From: Polyangiaceae bacterium
GTDB taxonomy: Bacteria > Myxococcota_A > Polyangia > Polyangiales > Polyangiaceae
Length of the DNA: 64,000 bases
Assembly (NCBI GenBank): GCA_025936115.1
Contig: JAICTZ010000026.1
Coordinates: 26,982-90,981, forward strand
Direction: 5' to 3'
Shown here: one piece after another, positions 43,244-51,463 of the stretch
Layout: each line of letters starts with the position of its first letter
Numbering within the stretch: position 1 is the stretch's first letter
Position numbers and translations under genes: made by a program
Notes under the pieces: model-generated
What the model was told of the DNA's origin: nothing
The model's input: the letters and a program-made list of their open reading frames with translations, nothing else
Databases searched by the model: none

Positions 43244-43852
43244 ATGCGTACCTCATCTGGACATCGACCTCGGACACTCGTCCTCGGAGTGACGCTCGCG
43301 CTGCTCGTCGGCTGCGCGAGCAATCGCGGACAGCTCGTCTCGCCCAATCCGAACGACGATCCCCGACGGCAGCCTTACGTCATCGGTGCTTCCGACGTCG
43401 TGACGGTGACCGTGTGGAAGGACCCGGCGCTCTCGACCGAAGCCGTCGTGCGACCGGACGGCACCATCACGATCCCGGTCGCCGGCGAGCTGAAGGCCGC
43501 AGGCCGCACCATCGCCGACCTGCAAAAGGAAGCGCAGCAACGCATCGCAACGCTCGTCAAGGACGCGGTCGTGACCGTCTCGGTCTCGGAAGTGAACAGC
43601 TACCGTTTCACCGTCGCCGGCAACGTCGAGCACCCCGGCCTCTTCACGTCGCGCTACTACCTCACGGTCTCGGAAGCGATCGCGCTCGCCGGCGGCCCGA
43701 ATCGTTACGCCTCGACGCACGACATCGTCGTGGTGCGGCCGACCCAGAGCGGACCGCAGCGCATCGCTATCGACTACGATCGCATCCTCTCGGGCAAGAA
43801 CCCCGAGCAGGACATCGTGCTGCGCGCCGGCGACGCCGTAAGGGTGCCGTAA
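43244..43852 (+). CDS. wza: Short Wza-like polysaccharide export lipoprotein
   Basis: A 202-residue lipoprotein (LVGC, C24) with a polysaccharide export domain (YVIGASDVVTVTVWKD, VRPDGTITIPVAGELKAAGRT) and one SLBB domain (FTVAGNVEHPGLF). It is much shorter than E. coli Wza and lacks the C-terminal helix that forms the outer-membrane pore, so a separate barrel should complete the exit, probably the protein at 56385-57749. wzx follows directly. Confidence 0.93.
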   Translation: MRTSSGHRPRTLVLGVTLALLVGCASNRGQLVSPNPNDDPRRQPYVIGASDVVTVTVWKDPALSTEAVVRPDGTITIPVAGELKAAGRTIADLQKEAQQRIATLVKDAVVTVSVSEVNSYRFTVAGNVEHPGLFTSRYYLTVSEAIALAGGPNRYASTHDIVVVRPTQSGPQRIAIDYDRILSGKNPEQDIVLRAGDAVRVP

Positions 43853-45322
43853 GTGGCGCTCGGTCGCGACGCGGCTCGCGGCGCGCTCCTGTCGATCTCT
43901 TCCGGGATGGGCGCACGCGCCATCGGGCTCGTGAGCACCCTGCTGCTCGCGCGCTTCCTTTCGCCGGGTGAATACGGTGAGGTCACCGTCGCGGCCGTGC
44001 TCGTGATGACGGCCACTCAGCTCTCCACGCTCGGCCTCGGTCAGTACCTGATCGCGGAGCCCGCGGCCGATCGCAGCGTAGCCTTCCACGTCACGGCGTA
44101 CCATCTGCTCTCGGGCCTCGTCGCGCTCGCTGCCGTGCTCGTCGGCGGGCATCTGCTCGGCGGCGCGCTCGACGCTCCGCACATGGCGCGCTTTCTCCCG
44201 GGTCTCGCCGCCGCCGCGCTCTGCGATCGCATCGCGTACGTGCCCGAGCGCCTGCTCGTGCGTGATCTCCGCTTCGGCGTCTTGAGCGGCGCGCGCACGG
44301 GCGCCGAGCTCGCCTACAGCGTATCGACCGTGCTCTTTGCCGCGCTCGGTTGGGGCGCCGCGGCCGTCGTCGCCGGCAACGTCGCGCGCTCGGTCTTGCG
44401 CAGCACGCTGTTCATCGCCGCCGTCAGTCGCCGCGACTGGTTCGAGCCGACTCGCCTCAGCGTCGAGAAGACACGCAGGCTCTTCGTCTTCGGCGTGCCG
44501 ATGGCGCTCGGCGCCTCTTGCTCCTTCGCCGCGCGGCGCTGGGACAACTTGCTCGTCTCGCACTTCTTCGGCCCGGGCCCGACCGGCGCGTACAACCTCG
44601 CGTACAACCTCGCCGACGTGCCGGCGATTCAGGTCGGCGAGCAGATCGGGGACGTGCTCTTGCCGTCGTTCGCCCGGCTCGAGCCGCACCGCCGCGCCTC
44701 CGCGCTCGTTCGCTCGATGGCCCTGCTCGGCCTCGTCGTGTTCCCGCTCGCCGTCGGACTCGGCGCCGTGGCCCCCACGCTCGTCGCCGTACTCTTCGAC
44801 CAGCGCTGGCGCTCGATCGGACCCATGCTCGTCCTGCTCTCGGCGCTGTCCGTCACGCGCCCCGTCGGCTGGACGGTCGCCTCGTACCTGCAAGCTCTGC
44901 AGCGCCCCGCCCTGATCCTCTGGCTCGAGGTCTTGAAGCTCGTGTGCCTGATGGGCGGAATCGCGACCTTCGGGCGCTTGAGCCCGCTCTGGACCTGCGG
45001 CGCCGTGGGTCTCGCCTTTGCGCTGCATGCCCTCGCGTCGCTGGTGGTCGTTTCGCGCGTCGAAGCCGTTTCGTTGCGCGACTGCGTCGGCAGTTTGCTC
45101 CCCCCGCTCGGGGCCTGTGTGCCGATGGTGGCCGCCGTACTCGCCGTACGCACCGGGCTCGAGAGCTTCGGCGCGCCGAAACCCTGGCTCTCGCTCGCGC
45201 TGCAGGTGATGGCAGGCGCGCTCGGGTACGTGCTCGGTGCCTTCGTCGTCGCACGACGAACCAGCGAAGACTTGATCGAGCGGCTGCTCGACGCTCTTCG
45301 CTCGCGACGCGCTGCCACCTAA
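43853..45322 (+). CDS. wzx: Wzx-type oligosaccharide flippase
   Basis: A 489-residue membrane protein of the MOP superfamily (polysaccharide synthase/MATE-like), with about 12-14 helices. It begins GALLSISSGMGARAIGLVSTLLL and carries RFLSPGEYG, WGAAAVVAGNVARS and AYNLAYNLADVPA. It should flip undecaprenyl-linked repeat units to the periplasm for the polymerase. The GTG start is directly after the wza stop, so the two are cotranscribed. Confidence 0.92.
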   Translation: MALGRDAARGALLSISSGMGARAIGLVSTLLLARFLSPGEYGEVTVAAVLVMTATQLSTLGLGQYLIAEPAADRSVAFHVTAYHLLSGLVALAAVLVGGHLLGGALDAPHMARFLPGLAAAALCDRIAYVPERLLVRDLRFGVLSGARTGAELAYSVSTVLFAALGWGAAAVVAGNVARSVLRSTLFIAAVSRRDWFEPTRLSVEKTRRLFVFGVPMALGASCSFAARRWDNLLVSHFFGPGPTGAYNLAYNLADVPAIQVGEQIGDVLLPSFARLEPHRRASALVRSMALLGLVVFPLAVGLGAVAPTLVAVLFDQRWRSIGPMLVLLSALSVTRPVGWTVASYLQALQRPALILWLEVLKLVCLMGGIATFGRLSPLWTCGAVGLAFALHALASLVVVSRVEAVSLRDCVGSLLPPLGACVPMVAAVLAVRTGLESFGAPKPWLSLALQVMAGALGYVLGAFVVARRTSEDLIERLLDALRSRRAAT

Positions 45323-45324
45323 CC

Positions 45325-45360
45325 AGACGGCGCATGCGGCCGGAGCCGAGCGCGCCGTCT
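45325..45360. terminator. Hairpin between convergent wzx and SUMF1 genes
   Basis: A perfect nine-bp inverted repeat, AGACGGCGC (45325-45333) and GCGCCGTCT (45352-45360), with an 18-base loop. It fills the gap between two convergent genes and touches the stop of the right-hand one. There is no T run. Confidence 0.5.
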
Positions 45361-46250
45361 CACAACGCACAACGAAACCCCAGCGCCGCGCCCTGGTCGT
45401 CCTCGTCGTACCAATCGCGTTTCGAGGCGCGCTGCCACACGGTCTCGCTTTTGTAGCCACCGCCGCGGCCGCCGTAACGCGTGCCGCTGTCGGGTCCGGC
45501 GGGATCGTCGGTGGGCGACGAGGCGTAGTAGCTCGCGTCGTAGTAGTCCGACACCATCTCGACGACGTTGCCGGCCATGTCGAGCGCACCGTACGGACTC
45601 TTGCCTGCCGGCAGCGAACCGACGGGCATCGGACCTTCGCCGCAGCCCGCCATGTTGGTGCGCGTGCAATCGGGCTCGTCGTTGCCCCACGGATATTTCA
45701 GCGCCTCGTCTCCGCGGGCCGCCTTTTCCCACTCGGCTTCCGTCGGCAAGCGCTTACCCGCCCAGTTGCAGAACGACTCCGCCTGCCCGCGATCGACGCA
45801 GGTTGCCGGGTAGTCACCGTGCGAACAATCCCAGGGACAAGCCGGCGCCGTGCACGCGCCAGCTGCGACGCACGCCGCATACTGATCCTGCGTGACTTCC
45901 GTGCGATCGATCGAAAATGCGCTGAGATTTACCTCGTGTTGCGGCTTTTCGTCATCGTCACAGGCGTCATCGACGTCGGCGTTGCAACCCATCAAAAATG
46001 ATCCCGCCGGCACGTCGACGGTGTCGCCGGGTTGGGCGTCACTCGTGCACACGTCGTTGCCTTCCATCCCAGCCGTTGCACTGCTGCCTCCCTTGCCTGC
46101 GCCCCCGGAGCCTCCCGAGCTGCCGCCGGTTCCACCGCTCGAGCCCCCTGAATCACCCGAAGAGCTACAACCGAGCGCGGAGATCAGAACCGCACTCGAT
46201 GCGAGAGCCACGAAGAGTTTGCGACGATTCCACGCGAGGTCATCGATCAT
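45360..46250 (-). CDS. SUMF1/FGE-sulfatase-domain lipoprotein lacking FGE cysteines
   Basis: A 296-residue exported protein (cysteine 28 after ISALG), with a Gly/Ser-rich spacer and a formylglycine-generating-enzyme-like C-type lectin fold: VPAGSFLMGCN, VTQDQYAACV, WAGKRLPTEAEWEKAARG, YPWGN, GNVVEMVSDYY and GFRCAL. Where true FGEs have the catalytic Cys pair near the end, this protein reads GGYKSETVWQRASKRDW, with no cysteine. It therefore is unlikely to oxidise sulfatase cysteine and may bind ligand or act on the cell surface. Extra cysteines may form disulfides. No sulfatase gene is near. Confidence 0.82.
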   Translation of the reverse strand: MIDDLAWNRRKLFVALASSAVLISALGCSSSGDSGGSSGGTGGSSGGSGGAGKGGSSATAGMEGNDVCTSDAQPGDTVDVPAGSFLMGCNADVDDACDDDEKPQHEVNLSAFSIDRTEVTQDQYAACVAAGACTAPACPWDCSHGDYPATCVDRGQAESFCNWAGKRLPTEAEWEKAARGDEALKYPWGNDEPDCTRTNMAGCGEGPMPVGSLPAGKSPYGALDMAGNVVEMVSDYYDASYYASSPTDDPAGPDSGTRYGGRGGGYKSETVWQRASKRDWYDEDDQGAALGFRCAL

Positions 46251-46273
46251 GACGCCGGCGCGACGCAATCGCC

Positions 46274-47071
46274 GTGCCACGCCTCCCACACTCCAATTCG
46301 GACGTGGCACGCGGCGTGCAGTTCGTTCCGTCCGTGCAACTCAGTGCGCATCCCATCGAACGAGCTACCGCGCCGCGTGTTTTTCGGCGACTCGGCTCGT
46401 TCCGCGTCGTGGCTGAATGCCACGGAGTCAACGCCTGCCGTGGCGGTTACTTCTATTGCGCGACGCTCGGCGAGGCAGGGCGCCTCGCTGTGGTGATCGG
46501 CGACGCTTGCGGGCACGGCGCCGAGGGCGCGCACCTGATCTCGCGACTCCTGCCGGACATGCTCCGTCTCGCGGCCCCCGGCGGCGGGCCGGGGCGCTTG
46601 CTCGCGACGTTCAATCGGCGAGTCGCAGCGCAAATGCCGGTCGATCGCTTCGTCACGATGACGGCCGTCGAGATCGACCCTCGCACGGGAGCGGTGACGA
46701 TTGCCAACGCGGGGCACGTCCCGGTGCTCGTGCGGCGCGCGTCGGGGAAGGTCGAGCTCATCGGACGCAGCACCGGCCCGGCGCTCGGCTTACTCGACCA
46801 CTGCATGTACCCCGAGGAGCGGCACGCGCTTTATCCCGGCGACGTGCTCGTCTTCATGACCGACGGCGTGCTCGAGGCGATCGAGAGCGATCTCGTGGCG
46901 ATGCCGACGCTGCGCCAAGTGGTCGCGCACGCGCCGGCCGGTAGTCGCGCGGTGCAAGACGCCATCTTGGAGCACCTGCGCACGCGCGGTGCGATGAACG
47001 ATCGCACGGACGATCGCACGCTCGTCAGCGTGGAGCTGCTCGAACAAGAGGTCACGCGCCTCGCGAGCTAG
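46274..47071 (+). CDS. SpoIIE/RsbU-family PP2C phosphatase, atypical metal site
   Basis: About 265 residues (start uncertain, GTG 46274). The PP2C core has VIGDACGHGAEGA, MTAVEIDPRTG, IANAGHVPVLVRR, GPALGLL, LVFMTDGVLEA and DDRTLVSVEL, as in RsbU and SpoIIE, which dephosphorylate STAS antagonists. The first metal-site motif, normally GGDxxD, reads GGYFYC, so one or two acidic residues are missing. No sensor domain is fused. It probably belongs with the RsbW-type kinase at 37715 and the STAS protein at 60298. It may be inactive, or act with a changed site. Confidence 0.85.
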   Translation: MPRLPHSNSDVARGVQFVPSVQLSAHPIERATAPRVFRRLGSFRVVAECHGVNACRGGYFYCATLGEAGRLAVVIGDACGHGAEGAHLISRLLPDMLRLAAPGGGPGRLLATFNRRVAAQMPVDRFVTMTAVEIDPRTGAVTIANAGHVPVLVRRASGKVELIGRSTGPALGLLDHCMYPEERHALYPGDVLVFMTDGVLEAIESDLVAMPTLRQVVAHAPAGSRAVQDAILEHLRTRGAMNDRTDDRTLVSVELLEQEVTRLAS

Positions 47072-47091
47072 AACCCTCACTTCGGCTTTTC

Positions 47092-48312
47092 ATGCGTGTT
47101 TTAGTGCTCACCAAGATCTTTCCGAACAGCGCCGAACCCACTTCGTCGCCGTTCAACCGCCAGCAGTTCGCGGCGCTCGCGCGCTCCTGCGAGCTCGAGG
47201 TGCTCGCGACCATTCCGTGGTTTCCGGGTGCTCGGGCCTTCGGGCGCTGGTCGGCCGCGGGTCGGCTCGCCAAGGTGCCGAAGACCGAACGCATCGGCGG
47301 ACTCGACGTGCGCCACCCGCGCTACGCCTACGTCCCGAAATTCGCGCAAGGGCTCTCGGGGCCGCTCTATGCCGCGTCGCTCGTGCCCGAGGTGCTGCGT
47401 TACCGCGGGCGCGTGGACATCGTGCTCGGTTCCTGGGCGTACCCCGACGGCTACGCGGCGGTGTCGGTCGCGAACCTGCTCGGCGTGCCCGCCGTGATCA
47501 AAGTGCACGGCTCCGATCTGAACGTGCTCGCCAAGCGACCCGGACCGCGCCGGCGCATGCAGCACGCCTTTCGGAATGCCGCACGCATCGTCACCGTCAG
47601 CCGGCCCCTCGCGAGCATCGCGGCAGAGCTCGGCGCGCCGGAAAACGCCATCGACGTGGTGCCGAACGGCATCGACCGCGGGCTCTTCCATCCGCGCGAG
47701 CGCGACGCCGCCCGCCGCGCGCTCGGGATCCCCGTGGACGGCAAGCTCGTGCTCTACGTCGGGCACGTCGCAGCCGCCAAGGGCGCGCTCGATCTGGTCC
47801 GCGCGTTCGCGATCGGCAAGGAGCAGCTGGGCGGTGCGCGGCTCGTGCTGGTGGGGGACGGCGCGGCTCTCGGCGAGTGCACGGAGCTTGCGGAATCACT
47901 CGGCGTCGACGCGACGTTCGCGGGCGCACAGCCGCACGACCGTATCGCGCTCTGGCTCGCCGCGTGTGATCTCCTGGCGCTGCCGAGCTGGAACGAAGGC
48001 GTTCCCAACGTCGTGCTCGAAGCGCTCGCGAGCGGCCGGCGCGTGGTCGCGACGCACGTCGGCGGCATCCCCGACGTCGTCACCTCCGAGCTCTTCGGCG
48101 AGCTCGTGCCTCCGCGCGAGCCGCAAGCGCTCGCGGCCGCGCTCGCGCGTGCCGTCTCCGAACCTTACGACCCGATCGTGATCTCCGACGCGCTACCCAC
48201 CCCGAGCTGGGACGGCAGCGCCAAGCTCTTGCATCGACGCCTACTGCGCGCGCTCGAGGCGCGCGCCCACGCTTCGTTCGCCCGCACTCCCCCAGAAACG
48301 CAGGCGGTCTAA
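47092..48312 (+). CDS. GT4 glycosyltransferase
   Basis: A 406-residue GT-B enzyme. The N-terminal MRVLVLTKIFPN, VKVHGSDLNVL, VPNGIDRGLF, YVGHVAAAKGALDL and WNEGVPNVVLEALASG donor-site pattern place it in family 4. It begins a run of ten closely spaced plus-strand genes reaching the outer-membrane barrel at 57.7 kb. The sugar donor is not evident. Confidence 0.93.
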   Translation: MRVLVLTKIFPNSAEPTSSPFNRQQFAALARSCELEVLATIPWFPGARAFGRWSAAGRLAKVPKTERIGGLDVRHPRYAYVPKFAQGLSGPLYAASLVPEVLRYRGRVDIVLGSWAYPDGYAAVSVANLLGVPAVIKVHGSDLNVLAKRPGPRRRMQHAFRNAARIVTVSRPLASIAAELGAPENAIDVVPNGIDRGLFHPRERDAARRALGIPVDGKLVLYVGHVAAAKGALDLVRAFAIGKEQLGGARLVLVGDGAALGECTELAESLGVDATFAGAQPHDRIALWLAACDLLALPSWNEGVPNVVLEALASGRRVVATHVGGIPDVVTSELFGELVPPREPQALAAALARAVSEPYDPIVISDALPTPSWDGSAKLLHRRLLRALEARAHASFARTPPETQAV

Positions 48313-48314
48313 CG

Positions 48315-49043
48315 ATGAGCATGAATGCAGACATTCTCGGCCATCGGCGCCCCTCGGCTCTCGCGCCGTCCGATTCGCTCAAGGCGCGGGGCCGCCGGGG
48401 CGCGAAAGCCCTCGCCGAAGCGCTCTTGCCGGCCTCGCTCGTCGCCTGGCGTGAGCCCGGTACGCGACGCGGCCAAGGCGGCGCCGGGCGCGTAGCGCTG
48501 ACCTTCGACGACGGACCCACGTCGCTCACGCGCGATTACCTCGCCGTGCTCGAGCGCTACAACGTGAAGGCGACGTTCTTCCTCGTGGGGGAGCTCTGCG
48601 CACGGCACCCGGAGCTCGTGCTCGCGATTCAGCGCGCCGGCCACGAGCTCGCGGGCCACGGCTACACGCACCGTCGCTTCACGAGCCTCACGCCGCGAGC
48701 GCTGCTCGACGAGCTCGAGCGCACCCGCGCGCTCTTGCCGGCCGAGCCGAAGAAGCGGCCCGTCGTGCGCCCGCCGCACGGCTCGGTTTCGTTCACCTCG
48801 ACCGTTACGTCCGCTTCCGCCGGTTACACGACGGTACTCTGGTCCTACGACTCGAACGATTGGGCGACGCACCAAGCGGCCGACGTGACGCGAACGTTCG
48901 AGACCCAACCGGTCGATCCGGGCGAAATCATCCTGTTTCACGAAGGGCAGACCTGGACGCTCGACGCGCTACCGCGCGTCATCGAGCGGCTCAGGGGCGC
49001 AGGCCATGAGCTTACGACAACGGGTGAATTGCTTGGCCGGTAG
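48315..49043 (+). CDS. NodB-type polysaccharide deacetylase
   Basis: A 242-residue CE4 enzyme with TFDDGP, GHGYTHRRF, RPPHGS, LWSYDSNDW and ILFHEG, covering catalytic Asp, the zinc-binding Asp-His-His and the active His. It should remove N-acetyl groups from GlcNAc- or GalNAc-type residues, exposing amines on the polymer. No signal peptide is seen, so it may act in the cytoplasm on lipid-linked precursor, or the first 35 residues may hold a weak export signal. The next gene overlaps it by 38 bases. Confidence 0.93.
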   Translation: MSMNADILGHRRPSALAPSDSLKARGRRGAKALAEALLPASLVAWREPGTRRGQGGAGRVALTFDDGPTSLTRDYLAVLERYNVKATFFLVGELCARHPELVLAIQRAGHELAGHGYTHRRFTSLTPRALLDELERTRALLPAEPKKRPVVRPPHGSVSFTSTVTSASAGYTTVLWSYDSNDWATHQAADVTRTFETQPVDPGEIILFHEGQTWTLDALPRVIERLRGAGHELTTTGELLGR

Positions 49044-50523
49044 CGCGCTCTGCCTCGCACTCGGGTGCGGTAAAGGGCCGCCGCTGCAGGTGCTCGGTGA
49101 TTCGACGCGCCTGCGAGCGAGCGAGCCGTCACCCAGCGTGTCCCCCTTCTTCGACGGGACGCGCGTGCATTTGCGGGGCGCGCGCGGCGAGACGCTCGGG
49201 CTCGAGGTGCGGGTGACGGACGGCCAGGAACGGCCGGTGTCGCTCGAGCTCGCGCGCGGCGCGACGGTCTCGGGCTTCGCCGTCGGTTCGCTCGACGTGG
49301 AGGAGCCGAGCAGTGACCTCTACGGCGAGAGCAAAGGGCGCGGACGCTACCCCGACGTGCTCGACCCCGTCGCAGGCTCCGTGCTCACGAAGGACCTTGC
49401 CTACTTCGACATAGCGATCCCGCAAACGACGGAGCCCGGCCGCTATGCGGGCACGCTGCGCGTCGGCGAGCGGGTGATCCCCGTCGTGCTCGAAGTGAGC
49501 CGAGCGCGCATTCACCTCGAGCACGCGCCGCTCGTCTGGGTCTTCTACGCGCCACGCGAGCTTGCGCGCGTGCACGGCGTGCCGGACGACGATTCGCCGG
49601 CCGAGCTCGCGGTGGAAGCTCGCTACTACGACCTTTTTCGCGCCCACGGCGCGCTCCTCGCGTCGGACTTGCCGCTCGCGCGCACGGCGGCACGCCGCGA
49701 TTTCATGCATGACGTGAAGTATTGGCCCGTCGCCGTCGATACCACGACGGACGACGCCATCGAGCGCGACACGCGCGCCTTCGTCGCTTGGTTCAGCGAC
49801 ACCGGCATCACCCCGTTCGCGATTCCCGTCGACGAGCCCCACAGCGCCGAACAGAAGGCGCGCGCGCGACACATCGCCGATGTCATCGGACGCGCGGGCG
49901 GCGGCCGCCCGAGCTTGCTACGCGGCGTCACCGACGCTCCGAACGCGATTTACGGCGACAGCATCGACGTGTACTTCTCGCCCGCGGCGCTGCCCGAGCC
50001 CGCCGCTGAACGGCGCCGCACGGGCGAGCGTTTCTGGACCTACAACGGGCGGCCCCCGGCGGCCGGCAGCATGATCCTCGACACGGACGGCACGGCCCTC
50101 CGCACCTGGGGCTGGATCGCGGAAAAGTACGGCATCGAGCTTTGGTACGCCTGGGAAGGCCTCTACTTCTCCGACCGTTACAACGATCGCATGCCGACGG
50201 ACACGCTGCACGACCCCGTCACGTTCGACGAACGCACGCACGGCGGGAGCGATTTCGGCAACGGCGACGGCGTGCTGGCCTACCCGGGCGCCCGCCCCTC
50301 CCTGCGGCTCAAAGCGCTCCGGCGCGGGCTGGAGGATCGGTTGCTCCTGCGCGAGCTCGAGCGTTGCGGCGGGACGGAAGCCGCGAAGCGGCTCATGGAT
50401 CGGATGGTGCCGAGGGCGCTCGGTGAAGCCGGCCGCCGCGCGAGCTGGCCGACCGCCGAAACGGACTGGGAGAACGCCCGCAACGAGCTCTTGAACGACG
50501 TGGAGGCGACTTGTCGTGATTGA
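49006..50523 (+). CDS. DUF4091 lipoprotein (glycoside hydrolase-like)
   Basis: A 505-residue exported protein (LALGC, C21). A beta-rich N-terminal part is followed by a TIM-barrel-like central region and a C-terminal DUF4091 segment (NGDGVLAYPGARPSLRLKALRRGLEDRLLL). DUF4091 proteins resemble glycosidases and often sit in carbohydrate loci; no catalytic residue can be named. The start lies inside the deacetylase gene and the end overlaps the next gene by eight bases, so it is an integral part of the operon. Confidence 0.82.
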   Translation: MSLRQRVNCLAGSALCLALGCGKGPPLQVLGDSTRLRASEPSPSVSPFFDGTRVHLRGARGETLGLEVRVTDGQERPVSLELARGATVSGFAVGSLDVEEPSSDLYGESKGRGRYPDVLDPVAGSVLTKDLAYFDIAIPQTTEPGRYAGTLRVGERVIPVVLEVSRARIHLEHAPLVWVFYAPRELARVHGVPDDDSPAELAVEARYYDLFRAHGALLASDLPLARTAARRDFMHDVKYWPVAVDTTTDDAIERDTRAFVAWFSDTGITPFAIPVDEPHSAEQKARARHIADVIGRAGGGRPSLLRGVTDAPNAIYGDSIDVYFSPAALPEPAAERRRTGERFWTYNGRPPAAGSMILDTDGTALRTWGWIAEKYGIELWYAWEGLYFSDRYNDRMPTDTLHDPVTFDERTHGGSDFGNGDGVLAYPGARPSLRLKALRRGLEDRLLLRELERCGGTEAAKRLMDRMVPRALGEAGRRASWPTAETDWENARNELLNDVEATCRD

Positions 50524-51463
50524 GCGGACCTGGATCAGCGAGGAGCGTCCGCTCACGGATGCGTTGCGCCAGAGCCTCAGGCTCGTGCGGCAGGGTTTGC
50601 GCCGGCCGTTGTGGGTCGGGCTCGGCAGCCTCGGGCTTGCGGCGGTGCTCGGCCTCTCGCTCCTGTTCTCGAGCCGCAGCTACACGCCGCGCGTCGTGCT
50701 GCGCGTCATCGAGGCCGACCGTGATCCGGGCAGCATGCCAGCGCTCAAACGCAAGCTCGGGGAGTACGTGCGCCAAGGCGTGTTCACGAGCGAGCCGCTG
50801 CTCGATCTGATCCATCGCTACCACCTGTATCCGAAGCTCGTCGCCGTGAGCCCGCGCCGCGCCATCGAGGCGTTTCGGCGCGACATCGACGTCGAGGTGT
50901 ACCAAAACTACTTCGTCGAGCAGCGCAGCCAAAACGAAGCACCGCGCTCCGCGCGCGTCGCGGTGAGCTACCGCTCCGGTAACCGCGACACGGCGCTCGC
51001 GGTGACGCGCGACCTCGGCGCCCTCATCGTCGTACGCATGACGGCCGAACGTGAAGCCCAGGCCCGCCGTGCCTCGGAGACGGCCAAGGTCGGCGCCGAA
51101 ACGCTCGAGCAAGCGCTGATGACCCGGCTCGCGGCCATCGCCGACAAACAGCGAGCGCTCGACGGCCGCGGCACGCCCGATCCGAACGCGCAGGTCGAGC
51201 TCGTGAGTCTGCTCGGCTCCGTGCCGGACCTTCAGCGTCAGGTGGACGCCGCGGAGCGTCGCGCCGCCGCGCTCGATCTCGGCGCCGCTTTCGAGGCGCG
51301 CGGCATCGGCTTGCGCTTCGACATCGCCGAAGACGCGGACGCGCCGCTTTTCGACCGCCATTCGCGCTTGCGCCTGGTCGGTCTCGCGGGCGCCTTCGTT
51401 CTCGGCCTGCCGCTCGTGCTCCTCACGGTCGGCGCCTTCAACACCGCACGAGGTACCGTCTGA
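50516..51463 (+). CDS. Wzz-like chain-length/copolymerase protein 1
   Basis: A 315-residue protein with two transmembrane helices (about 34-53 and 285-305) flanking a periplasmic, partly coiled-coil region, the plan of Wzz/Wzc chain-length proteins, although sequence similarity is weak. It begins with a GTG inside the DUF4091 gene. The stop overlaps the next start by one base (TGATG). It probably works with the second, larger chain-length protein. Confidence 0.75.
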   Translation: MIERTWISEERPLTDALRQSLRLVRQGLRRPLWVGLGSLGLAAVLGLSLLFSSRSYTPRVVLRVIEADRDPGSMPALKRKLGEYVRQGVFTSEPLLDLIHRYHLYPKLVAVSPRRAIEAFRRDIDVEVYQNYFVEQRSQNEAPRSARVAVSYRSGNRDTALAVTRDLGALIVVRMTAEREAQARRASETAKVGAETLEQALMTRLAAIADKQRALDGRGTPDPNAQVELVSLLGSVPDLQRQVDAAERRAAALDLGAAFEARGIGLRFDIAEDADAPLFDRHSRLRLVGLAGAFVLGLPLVLLTVGAFNTARGTV

